From Curtobacterium sp. MCBA15_009 (lineage in GTDB: Bacteria > Actinomycetota > Actinomycetes > Actinomycetales > Microbacteriaceae): a stretch of 64,000 bases of DNA. Under the pieces are notes generated by a model that was not told the DNA's origin, made no database searches, and was given only the letters and a program-made list of their open reading frames with translations. The stretch covers positions 154,572 through 218,571 of the forward strand of contig NZ_MJGO01000002.1 of the NCBI RefSeq assembly GCF_001864895.1, written 5' to 3'. The translations under genes and the position numbers were made by a program. Shown piece by piece: positions 1 to 12,600 of this stretch (the first letter of the stretch is position 1; every line of letters starts with the position of its first letter).

Positions 1-1
1 C

Positions 2-514
2 GTCGTCGACCGGTTCCGCTACTGGTCGATGGAGGCGATCGTCGCCGAGCTCGACACCCGTCGGCACGCGTTCGACGTCGCGATCGAGAACTGGCAGCAC
101 GACCTGAACATCGGGTCGATCGTGCGGAGCGCGAACGCCTTCCTCGCCGGCACGGTGCACATCATCGGACGGCGACGCTGGAACCGGCGCGGGGCGATGG
201 TCACCGACCGCTACCAGCACGTGCGGCACCACCCCGACGTGCAGACGTTCCTGGCGGCGATGGCGGACGAGGGCCGGCCCGTGGTCGCGATCGACAACAC
301 CCCCGGTGCCGAGCGGATCGAGACGGCGGCGATCCCCGAGCGGTGCGTGTTCCTGTTCGGCCAGGAGGGGCCGGGCCTGACCGACGAGGCGATCGCCGGC
401 GCGGACGGGCACCTCGAGATCACGCAGTACGGCTCGACCCGGAGCATCAACGCGTCGGCCGCAGCGGCCGTCGTGATGCACAGCTGGATCGTGCAGCACG
501 CCAGCCCGTCCTGA
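2..514 (+). CDS. TrmH/SpoU-family RNA 2'-O-methyltransferase (5' partial)
   Basis: The frame is open from the first base of the window, so the N-terminus lies upstream; an internal ATG at 29 is probably not the real start because the residues before it (VVDRFRYWS) read like family sequence. SpoU motifs are visible: the N-x-IGSIVRSANAF motif about 20 residues after that ATG, FLFGQEGPGL in the middle, and QYGSTRSINASAAAAVVMH near the C-terminus, which form the SAM-binding knot in this family. The product would 2'-O-methylate tRNA or rRNA in the cytoplasm; which RNA cannot be told from sequence. The gene ends about 185 bases before the next one, with only a weak 5-bp hairpin at 521-535 between them. 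Family assignment is firm, substrate is not. Confidence 0.9.
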   Translation, partial: VVDRFRYWSMEAIVAELDTRRHAFDVAIENWQHDLNIGSIVRSANAFLAGTVHIIGRRRWNRRGAMVTDRYQHVRHHPDVQTFLAAMADEGRPVVAIDNTPGAERIETAAIPERCVFLFGQEGPGLTDEAIAGADGHLEITQYGSTRSINASAAAAVVMHSWIVQHASPS

Positions 515-699
515 CCGACGACCCCCCAACGGGGTGAACGGCAGGGTGAAAAAGTGACCGTTCGTCGCCGCGAAGCCGTGAGTGTCCTCAGGATGGAAGC
601 GCAGCGGCCTGTGAGGCGGTCGTCGCACCCTGATCCCCACCCGGCAGCGTGGACCCGACCACTCCAAGGGTCTGTTCGTCGTGTCCGGAAGGTCACTGC

Positions 700-3600
700 T
701 TGCTGCTCGCAACCCGCCGTCCCCGCCACCGCGCGGAGTCCGTCGCCCGTCCCCGGTGGTTCCGCGGCGTCGCGATGGCCCTCGCCGTGCTCATCCCCAC
801 GACCGGTGTCGCGCTCGGCACCGAGGGCGTCGCGCAGGCCGCGGTCGTGCAGTGGGGCGTCGGCGCCGACCAGGCACCGAACTACCAGGCGACGGTCAAC
901 GGCGACTTCACGATGACCGGCAACGGCGTCCTCGCCTGCTCCGGCACCGCGCTGACGGCGACGGGGACCAGCGGTACGTGCACGGACCTGCACGCGAACG
1001 CTGTCGGCTCGTCGACCACCACGTCCTACAACGACTACTTCAAGATGGTGAACTCGAACACCGTCTCCGGCTTCACCACGAACTCGTCCACCGGCACGCT
1101 GACGATCCCCGCCGGCGCGACGGTCGTCAAGGCGTCCCTCAACTGGAGCGCCAACACCGGCGTCTTCTCCGGGACGCAGAACGTCACCTGCTCCGGGAAC
1201 TCCGCGAACGGGTCGCAGTGGTACGCCACCCGCCCCGACGCGGCCGCCGGCTACCGCACGCAGCCGGCGCAGCTCAAGGTCGGCTCGTCGGCGATCCGCA
1301 GCGTCGCGCCCGACGCCCTGCTCGAGGACCCCGCCTCGCAGGCCAGCGCGCTCTACTACTCGGCCTCCGCCGACGTCACGAACGCCTTCGCCGGTGCCGC
1401 CACCGGGTCGCCCCTGTCGATCAGCGCCGGCAACGTCTGGGCGGCGGTCGGTGCCGGCTGCTACGCGGGCTGGTCGCTCACCGTGGTCTACGACTACGGC
1501 CGCTACATCGCGGGCAACGCCAACTCGGCCCCGCACAAGGTCATCTACTACCAGGGGCACGTGCGCGAGGCCGCGTCGGACAGCCCCCTCACCGTGAACT
1601 TCACCGGGTTCTCGGCGCTGCAGTCCGGCGTCAAGTTCGGGTACACGCTCTACGAGGGCGACCGCGGGATCACCGGCGACTACATGCGGTACACCCCGCA
1701 GGGCGGGTCGCCGACCGAGGTGCTCAACACGAAGAACGCCGGCGGCAACATCGGCGTCGGCCAGGCGGACGGCTCGGTCCGGTACACGCAGACCGCCGAC
1801 ACCACCGCGTTCACGAACCAGAGCGTCGACGTGCACACGCAGACGCTGTCCGGCGTCGACAAGGGCGACACCGCGATGACGCTCACGGTCGGCACGAGCG
1901 GCGACTCGTACCTGCTGCAGAACGCGGTGCTGTCCGTGCCCACCGCGGCGCTCAGCGTGTCGAAGACCCTCGACGGCACGGTCAACGACCAGTTCCGCAC
2001 CGCGACGGAGAACACCGCCTTCACCATCACGGTGACGAACAACGGCTCGGTCGCGCTGACGAACATCCAGCTGACGTTCCCGGACACCGAGACGTGCACG
2101 CCGTCGACCACCATCGCGGGGCCACTCGCCGCCGGGGCCACGGCCACGGTCCGGTGCACGGGCCCCCCGCCCACGGCGGCGTCCACCACGAGCTCCGTGA
2201 CCGCGACCGCCCAGGTGGCCGGTGACACCACCGTCACCGTCAGCGACACCGGCTCGACGAACACCTACCTGTCGTCGCTCGCCCTCACCAAGACCTCCGC
2301 CCTGGCCTCCGGCGCCACCGGCAAGGCCGGCGACACCGTGAACTACTCGTTCACCGCCACGAACAACGGCACCGGCCCGCTGACCGGCGTCGCGATCACC
2401 GACCCGCTCTCCGGGCTCTCCGCGCTGACGTACGGCACCTGGCCGTCGGGCACGAGCGGGACGCTGCAGCCCGGCCAGGCCGTCACCGCCACGGCGACCT
2501 ACACGCTCACCCAGAACGACGTCGACGCCGGTTCCGTCGCGAACACGGCGACCGTCACCGGCACCGACCCCGACGGCGGCCCGCGCCCGACCGCCTCGGC
2601 GTCCCGCACGCAGCCGCTCACCGCCGCGAACACCCTCGCGCTCACCAAGTCCGGTGCCCTGGCGTCCGGGTCGACCGGTCGTGCCGGCGACACCGTGAAC
2701 TGGTCCTTCCGCCTGACGAACACCGGCGCGCAGACCGTCACCGGTGCCACGATCGCCGACCAGCTCGCCGGCGTCTCCGCGATCTCCTACGGCACCTGGC
2801 CCTCCGGGACGACCGGTCGGCTCGCGCCGGGGCAGTCGGTGACCGCCACCGCCACGTCGACGCTGACGCAGGCCCAGGTGGACGCCGGCTCCGTGACGAA
2901 CCCCGCGACCGCCTCCGGCCGCAGCGCCTCGGGCGGCACCGTCTCCGCCCCGACCGCCACCGCGACCGTCGCCGTGCCCGCCGCCAACGCGCTCGCGCTG
3001 ACGAAGTCCGGTGCCCTGGCGTCCGGGTCGACCGGTCGTGCCGGCGACACCGTGAACTGGTCCTTCCGCCTGACGAACACCGGCAACCAGACGGTCACCA
3101 CCGCGTCGATCACCGACCGGCTGAGCGGCGTCTCCGCGCTGACGTACGGCACGTGGCCCTCGGGCACGACCGGCACGCTCGCGCCCGGGCAGTCCGTGAC
3201 GGCCGCCGCCACGTACACGCTCACCCAGACCGACGTCGACGCGGGCAGCGTCGTGAACACCGCCGGGGCCTCCGGCCGCGGCGCGTCGGGCGGGACCGTC
3301 ACCGCGCCGGACGCGACGGCGACCGTGTCGGTGACCGATGCCTCCAGTCTGACCGTCGTCAAGAACGGGAGCCTGGCGTCCGGCGCGACCGGACGGGCCG
3401 GGGACACCGTGAACTGGACCTTCACGGTGACCAACGGCGGCAACCGCACCCTGACCGGGGTGACGATCGCCGACCCGCTCCCCGGGATCTCGACGATCGC
3501 CTACGGCACCTGGGCCTCCGGCACGACCGGTCGCCTCGCTCCCGGGCAGTCCGTCACCGCCACCGCCACGTCGACGTTGACGCAGGCGCAGGTCGACGCC

Positions 3601-6600
3601 GGCTCGATCACGAACACCGCCACCGCCTCGGGGACGAACCCCTCCGGCACCACCGTGACGAGCGGCCAGACGACGAAGACCGTCGACATCGCCTCGGCGC
3701 AGAAGATCGCGCTGACGAAGACCGGCTCGCTCGCGAGCGGCGCCACCGGCAAGGTCGGCGACACCGTGAACTGGCAGTTCAGCGCGACGAACACCGGCAA
3801 CACCACGCTGTACGGCGTCGCGATCGCCGACGACCTCGCCGGCATCTCGGCCCGCACCTACGTGTGGCCGGGCGCCGCCGGACGGCTCGACCCGAACCAG
3901 ACGGTCACCGCCACCGCGACCTCGACCCTCACCCAGGCCGACGTCGACGCCGGCAGCATCGTGAACACCGCCACCGCGGCGGGCAACACGCGTGCCGACG
4001 GCACCGGCCAGTCCGCGTCGTCGACGACGACCGCGGCGGTGTCGCTCTCGCGCGCCCCCGGCATCGCGATCACGAAGACCGGCGCGCTCGCCTCCGGGGC
4101 GACCGGCGCCGTCGGTGACACCGTCACGTACACGTTCACGGTCCGGAACGCCGGCAACACGACGCTCACCGGCGTCGCCGTGAGCGACCCGCTCGCCGGG
4201 CTGTCCGCGCTCACGTACTCGTGGCCGGGCACGAGCGGCCGCCTGACGCCGGGGCAGACCGCCACCGCGACGGCGACCTATGCGCTCACCCAGAAGGACG
4301 TCGACGCGGGTTCCGTGCAGAACACCGCGACCGCGCGCGGCACCGCACCGGACGGCTCGACCGCGACGAACGCCGCGACCGCCCGCACCACGGTGCCGTC
4401 GGCACCCGGCATCACCGTGTCGAAGTCCGGTGCGCTGGCCGCCGGTGCGACCGGCGCCGCGGGCGACACCGTCGACTACACGTTCACGGCCCGGAACACC
4501 GGCAACCAGACCCTCACCGCGGTGACGATCAGCGACGCCCTCGCCGGCGTCTCGACCGTCACCTACGGCACGTGGGCGTCCGGCACCGCCGGCACGCTCG
4601 CCCCCGGGCAGACCGTCACCGCGACGGCGCGCTACACGCTCACCCAGGCCGACGTCGACGCCGGCAGCGTGGTGAACACCGCACAGGTGTCGGCCCGCAC
4701 GCCCGCCACGACGACGATCACCGCGAGTTCGCCGAACACGCTCCAGGTCCCGTCGAACGGCACCCTGTCGTTCGCGAAGACCGGCACCCTCGCCGGCTCC
4801 GGCACCCCCGCGGCCGGCGGCACGGTGAACTGGACCTTCACGGCCCGCAACACCGGCAACGTCACGCTCACCGGCGTCACGATCACGGACCAGCTCGCCG
4901 GGATCTCCACCGTCACGTACACCTGGCCGGGGGCCACCGGGCGCCTGGCACCGGGACAGACCGTGACCGCGACGGCCACCTCGACGCTCACCCAGGCGCA
5001 GGTCGACGCGGGCACCGTCCGCAACACCGCGACGGTCGCCGGCACGACGCCACGCGGCACCGCCGTCAGCCAGGCCGCAGCGGCCACGGTGTCGGTGGAC
5101 CGCACCGTCGCCGTCAGCGTCGCCAAGTCGGGAGCGCTCGCCGCCGGTTCGACCGGCACCGCGGGCGACACCGCGACCTGGACGCTGCGGATCACGAACA
5201 CCGGCAACACGACGCTCACCGGCGTCGGCGCGACCGACTCGCTCGCCGGGCTCTCCGCGCTCACCTACGGCACCTGGCCGTCCGGGACCGCCGGGACCCT
5301 GGCGCCGGGCCAGACGGTCACCGCGACGGCGACCGGCACCGTCACCCAGGCCGACCTCGACGCCGGTTCGGTCACGAACACCGCCACCGCGACCGGCACC
5401 GGTCCGTCGGGCACGACGACCGCGACCGCCCAGGGCTCCGGGACCGTGCCGCTCGCCGGCAACCCGGCGCTGACCTTCACGAAGGCCGTCGCCACCGGCA
5501 CCGGGTACACCGGCCGTGCCGGCGACACCCTCGACTACTCGTTCCGCGCGACGAACACCGGCAACCAGACGCTGACCGGCGTCACGATCACCGACCCGCA
5601 CGCGGGCCTCGGTGCGCTGACGTACCAGTGGCCGGGCACGGCGGGGCGGCTCGCCCCCGGGCAGACGGTGACCGCGACGGCGTCCTACACGCTGACGCAG
5701 GCCGACGTCGACGCCGGCACGGTCGCGAACCGCGCCACCGTCTCCGGCACGAACCCGCAGGGCACCGCGGTGAGCACCCCCGCGACCGCCGCGCAGACCA
5801 TCGCGCCCGCACCCGGCATCGCCGTGGCGAAGAGCGCCGTCGTCGGCGGCACCGGTCGGGTCGGCGACACCGTGACCTACCGCTTCGACGTGTCGAACAC
5901 GGGCACGACGACCCTCGGCGGCGTCGGCGTGACCGACCCGCTGTCCGGGCTGTCCGGGATCACCTACGGCACCTGGCCGTCCGGCACCGCGGGCACGCTC
6001 GCCCCGGGGCAGACGGTCCGCGGCACCGCGACCTACACGATCACCCAGGCGGACGTCGACGCGGGCAGCATCGTGAACACCGCGTCCTCGGCGGCGACCA
6101 CGCCGGGCGGTGGCACGGTCCGCGCGACCGGTTCGGCCACCGTGACCCCGGCCTCCGGGGCCCCGGCGATCACGCTGGCGAAGACCGAGCGCCTGGCCAC
6201 CAGTGCGACCGGCGTCGCCGGTGACACCGTGCGGCTCGGCTACACGATCACGAACACGGGCAACCAGACCCTGACGAACGTGACGCTCACGGACGACCAG
6301 TCCGGGCACTCGGCGTTCGCGTTCGGCACCTGGCCGTCCGGCACCGCCGGCACGCTCGCCGTCGGCCAGTCCGTCACGGCGACGGCGACGTACACGCTCA
6401 CCCAGGCGGACGTCGACCGCGGCCGGGTCGCGAGCGACGCCACCACGACGGGTGTCTCGCCCGGCGGCGTGACGGTCCGCGCCACCGACACCGGCTCGGT
6501 CGTGCCGAAGCGCACGCCCGGGGTCGCGCTGACCGAGACCGGTTCCGTGACGAGCGGCAACGGCGGCGTCGGCTCCGTCGTCACCTGGACGTACCAGGCG

Positions 6601-9600
6601 ACGAACACCGGCACCGTGACGCTGACGGTCCCCGAGGTCGTGCACGCCCTCGGCGGCACCGTCACCTACGCGTGGCCGAACGCGCCGAACACCCTGGCCC
6701 CGGGTGAGACCCTCACCGCGACCAGCACCTCCACCGTCACCCAGGCCGACGTCGACGCCGGGTCCCTGGTGGACACGTCCTCCGTCACCGGGACCGCGCC
6801 CTCCGGCACCGACCCGGCGACCGTCACCGCCACCTCCGCCGCCACCGTGCGCACCTCGGACGCGGCGCCCGGCCTCGGCATCAGCAAGGTCGAGACCTTC
6901 GACGCCGACGGCTCGACGACCCGCGCCGCCGTCGCCGGCGAGCAGGTCGACATGCGCTACGTCGTCACGAACACCGGCAACGTCACGCTCACCGTCGTCG
7001 GCGTGCAGGACGCGCAGCGCGGTGTCTCGAGCGTCGTCTTCGCCGACGGCGACACGACCATCACCCTGGCACCGGGCCGTTCGGCCACCGCCACGGCCAC
7101 CTACTCGCTCAGCCAGTCCGACGTCGACGCGGGCGGCATCCGCTCCGCGGCGACGGCGTTCGGCACCACGCCCGCCGGCACCCGCGTGACCGCGTCCGCC
7201 ACCGACGGCGTGACGATCACGCCGCAGCCGGCCGTCGCGCTGACGAAGACCGCACGCTACGACACGAACGCCGCCGGCGCCGTCGAGAGCGGCCGCGTCG
7301 GGGACACCGTGGTGTTCTCGTTCCTCGCCACGAACACCGGCTCGGTCACCCTGACCGACCTGACGCTGCGGGACCAGCTCGTCGGCCTCGCCACCGCGAC
7401 CCCGATCGACGGGACCCCCGCGCTGCGCGACCTCGAGTGGTCCGGCGGCAGCGCCGGCTCCCTGGCCCCCGGCGAACGCGTCCGGGCGACCGCGCGCTAC
7501 ACCGTGACCCAGACCGACGTGGACGCCGGCAGCATCACGAACACCGCGACCGTCGCCGGCACCACGCCCGGTGGCGCGTCCACGAGCCGCGACGCCACCG
7601 TGACCATCGCCACCGCGGCGGACAACACGGCGGCGATCGGCATCGTCAAGCAGGCCTCCGTCCCCGGGACCGGCACGCCGCAGCCCGGCGACCCGGTGCT
7701 CCTCGGCTACACGGTGACGAACACCGGCGACTTCTCGCTGACCGGCGTCACCGTCACGGACGACGGCGCCGACGCGGGCTCCGTCCGCTACGGCACCTGG
7801 CCCTCCGGCACCGCGAACCGCCTCGAGCCCGGCCAGACCGTCACCGCCACCGCGGTGCACACGCTGACGCAGGCCGACATCGACGCCGGCTACGTCACGA
7901 GCCCGGCGCGCACCACCGGCACCCCGCCGACCGGTGCGGCCGTCACCGCGACGAGCTACCGCACGGTGCCCGTCACCCAGGTGAACACGTTCGACTTCTC
8001 GAAGAGCGGTGTCCCCGCGGGCAGCACGGCCGGTGTCGGCGACCGCCTGACGTTCACGCTCACCGCGCGGAACACCGGCAACACGACGCTGGACCTGCTC
8101 CAGATGACGGACCAGCTGCAGGGCGTCGGCGTGCTCGAGTACCGCTGGCCCGACCCCGCGGCCCCGGGGGTCGTGCCGCCGGGGCAGGTCGCCACGGCCA
8201 CCGCCGCGTACACGATCAGCCAGGCAGACGTCGACGCCGGCAGCGTGCTCAACAGCGCGAACGCGATCGCGAGCCCGCCGACCGGCTCCGCGATCACGCG
8301 GACGACGACGAGCACCACCGGGGTGGACGCCTCGGCCCCGACGATCACGCTCGACAAGACCGAGGCGCTGGCCGACGGCGCCGTCGGGGTCGCGGGCGAC
8401 ACCGTCCGGTTCGGGTACACGATCACGAACGCCGGCACCACGACGCTCACCGGCGTCGCCCTGACCGACGCGCAGCCGGGCCTCGGCACGGTCTCCTACG
8501 GCGCGTGGCCGTCCGGCGCCACCGGGTCCCTCGCACCCGGGCAGTCCGTCACCGCCACGGCGACGTACCGCCTGACCCAGGCCGACGTCGACCGGGCCGC
8601 GGCGGACACCGCGGACGGCGTCGCGCTCACCAGCGTCGCCACGACCACGGCGACCGACCGGCGCAGCGGCGAGGCCGTCAGCGCCACCGACGACGGCTCC
8701 GTGACGCTCGCGCCGACCTCGGGCATCGCCACCCGGAAGACCGCCGCGACCGTCGGCGGCGGCAGCATCGGCGCCGTCCGCGCCGGGGACGTCGTCCGCT
8801 ACACCGTCACCGCGACGAACTCCGGGCAGACCACGCTCACCGACGTCACGGTGTCCGACCCGCTCCGGGGCCTCGGCACCCCGACCACCACCTGGCCGAA
8901 CGCCACGGCGGGCACGCTCGCGCCGGGACAGGCCGTCGTCGTCACCGCGGACCGCACCGTCACGCAGGACGACGTCGACGCCGGGTCGATCGCGAACACC
9001 GCCACCACGACGGGCACCACGCCCGCCGGCACCACCACGTCCGGTTCGGGCACCCGGACGGTCGTCACGACACCCGGCGCGCCCGCGATCGCGGTGCAGA
9101 AGTCCGAGGCGCTGGCCGACGGCGCCACCGGTGCGGCCGGCGACACCGTGGAGCTCACCGTCACGGTGACGAACCGCGGCGACGTGACGCTGACCGACGT
9201 CGCCGTCGCCGACGGCCAGCCCGGCGTCTCCGCCGTGCGCTTCGACGCCTGGCCCTCCGGAACCGCCGGCCGCCTGGCACCGGGGCAGTCGGTCGTCGCG
9301 CACGCCACGTACACGCTCACCCAGCAGGACGTCGACCGTGGCGGGGTCGCGAGCACCGCGACCGCCACCGGCGTCCCGCCCCGGGGCGCGACGGTTGCGG
9401 CCTCCGACGACGCCGGCGTCACGGTCACCCCGCGGGGCGCCCTGTCGGTCGACAAGACCGGCACCCTCGGCGGCGCGACCGGCGCGGTCGGCGACACCGT
9501 CCGCTACGGCTTCCGCGTCACCAACACCGGGAACGTGACGCTCTCCGGCGTCGGCGTCGCCGACGTGCTCTCCGGCGTCTCCGCCGTCACGATCGACGAC

Positions 9601-12600
9601 TGGTCCGGCGCCGCCGGGCGGCTCGAGCCGGGCGACACCGTCACCGGCACCGCGACGTACCGCGTCACCCAGGCCGACGTCGACGCGGGCAGCGTGCTCA
9701 ACGACGCCACCGTCACCGGCAGCACGCCGGCGGGCGACACCGTCACGGCGTCCGACGCGGCGACCGTCACCCTGGCGGCGGCCGCCCCCGGCATCCGCCT
9801 CGACAAGACCGAGCGCCTCGTCGACGACGCCACCGGTGTGGCCGGCGACACCGTGCGCCTCGGGTACACGATCACGAACACCGGCACGGCGACGCTGTCC
9901 GGCGTCGCGCTGACGGACGCCCAGGCGCGACTGTCCGACATCGAGTTCGGCACCTGGCCGTCCGGCGTCGGCACCCTCGCGCCCGGGCAGAGCGTCACCG
10001 CGACCGCCACGTACACGCTGACCCAGGCGGACGTGGACCGCGGCACCGTCGGCAGCACCGCGACCGCGACGGGCACGAGCCCGCGCGGCACCGAGGTCGT
10101 CGACAGCGCCCAGGGGACGGTCGCGCTCACCGCGCCGGCCGCGGTGTCGCTCACGAAGCGCGCCGCGTTCCGGGACGGCGGGACCGGTCGGGTCGGCGAC
10201 ACCGTCGACTACACCTTCACCGTCGTCAACACCGGTCAGGTCACCGTCGACGGCGTGCGGGTCGCGGACCGGCTCGCCGGCCTCGGACCCGTCTCGGTCG
10301 AGGCCGGGCCGGACGGCGACGGCTCGCTCGCTCCCGGGCAGTCCCTCGTCGCCCGCGCCGCGTACACCGTGACGCAGGCCGACGTCGACGCCGGCAGCGT
10401 CGTCAACGGCGCCACCGCGACCGCGACGCCGGCCCGTGGGGACGACGTCACCGCCACGGACAGCACCACCGTCCGCACGTCGGACGGCGCACCGGCGATC
10501 GGGATCACCAAGACCGAACGCCTGACCGGCACCGGCACCCCGGCAGCCGGCGACACCGTCCGCCTCGACTACACGCTGACGAACCGCGGCAACCAGACGC
10601 TCACCGGCGTCACGGTCACCGACGCGCAGATCGGCGTCACGTCGGTCGCGTACGGCACCTGGCCGTCCGGCACCGCCGGTCGCCTGGCCCCCGGCCAGTC
10701 CGTGACCGCCACGGCCACGTACGTGCTCACCCAGGCAGACCTCGACGCGGCTCGCGTCGAGAGCGCCGCCACCGTCTCCGGCGTCGCCCCGACGGGAGGC
10801 ACGGTGCGCGCCACCGACACCGCCGGCGTCGACCTCGCCGCGGCTCCCGGGCTGTCCCTCGACAAGCAGGGACGGCTCGCGCCCGGCGCCACCGGCGCCG
10901 CCGGCGAGGGCATCCGCTACACCTTCAGCGCGACGAACACCGGCAACGTGACGGTCGAGCTCCTCGACTTCCGCGACCGCCTCGCCGGGCTGAGCGACCC
11001 GACGGTGAGCGACTGGCCCGGTTCGGTCGGCGTGCTCGCGCCCGGCCAGACCGTCACGGCCGAGGCGACGTACACGATCCGCCAGTCCGACGTCGACGCC
11101 GGCTCCGTGGCGAACACCGCGACCGTGGTCGGCCGTGCGCCCGACGGGTCCGACGTCACCGGCACCGACGGCACCACCGTCGAGACCGCCGCGTCCGGAC
11201 CGCGCATCGGCGTCGTCAAGACCGCCGTCCTCGCCGACGGCGCGACCGGCCGCGCCGGTGACCGGGTCGAGTACCGCTACGAGGTCACGAACTCGGGCAA
11301 CGTCACCCTGACCGGGATCGGCGCCGTCGACGACCAGACCGCCGTGTCCGCCGTCGTCTTCGGCGACTGGCCGACCACCGAGGGCCGGCTCGCACCGGGC
11401 CAGACCGTCACCGCGACGGCCTCGCACGTGCTCACCCAGGCCGAGGTCGACGCCGGCGTCCTGCGCAGCACCGTCATCGCGACGGGCACCGCGCCGGACG
11501 GCACGGACGTACGCGCCACCGACACCCGGGCCGTCACGATCGCACCCGCACCCCGCGTCGCGTTCTCGAAGACCGCCGCGTACACCGACGGCGGCACCGG
11601 CCGCGTCGGGGACACCGTGCGGTACACCGTCCGCGCGGAGAACACCGGCTCGGTGACCCTGCGCGACGTGACGGTGACCGACCGCCTCGCCGGGCTGTCC
11701 GCCTTCACCGCCGACTGGCCGGCCGCCGCGGGCACGCTCGCGCCCGGAGCCGTCGTCACCGCGACCGCCGAGTACACGGTCACCCAGGCCGACGTCGACG
11801 CCGGCAGCATCGTCAACCAGGCCGTGCTCTGGGCGAGCCCGCCGACCGGCGCGCCCGTCACCGCGACCGACGGCACCACGCTCCGCACCGCCGTTCCCGC
11901 CGACGGGATCGCACTCGTGAAGGACGAGCGCGTGACCTCCGGCACCGGCGTCGCGGGTGACACCGTCACCTTCACCTGGACGATCGCGAACCCCGGCAAC
12001 CGCACCCTGACCGGCGTCACCCTCGACGACGACCAGTCCGGGCTCGGCACCGTGTCGTACGGCTCGTGGCCCGGCGCCGTCGGCACGCTCGCACCGGGCC
12101 AGGCCGTCACCGCCACGGCGACGTACACGCTCACCCAGGCCGACGTCGACCGCGGCTCGATCAGCAGCACCGCGACGACGACCGGCACCGTGCCGTCCGG
12201 CGAGGTCGTCACGGCGACCGCGACCGGAGCGGTCGACACCGTCCGCACCGGCTCGTGGACGATCGCCAAGTCCGGCGCCCTGGCCGACGGGGCCGCCGGT
12301 GTGCTCGGCGACCGCATCGACTGGACGTACCGCGTCACGAACACCGGCACGGTCACGCTGACCGACGTGGTCGTCGGCGACGACCTGCCCGGCGTCACCG
12401 CGCCCGTCGTCGCGACGTGGCCGAACGGCACCGCCGGCACGCTGCGCCCCGGGCAGTCGGTCACCGCCACGGCCCGGTCCGCCGTCACGCAGACCGACGT
12501 CGACGCCGGCAGCGTCGTGAACCGCGCGACCGCGGACGCCCGGGTGCCCGCCGGCGTCACGGACCCCGGTGCCCAGGACGACTCCGCGACGGTCGCACTG

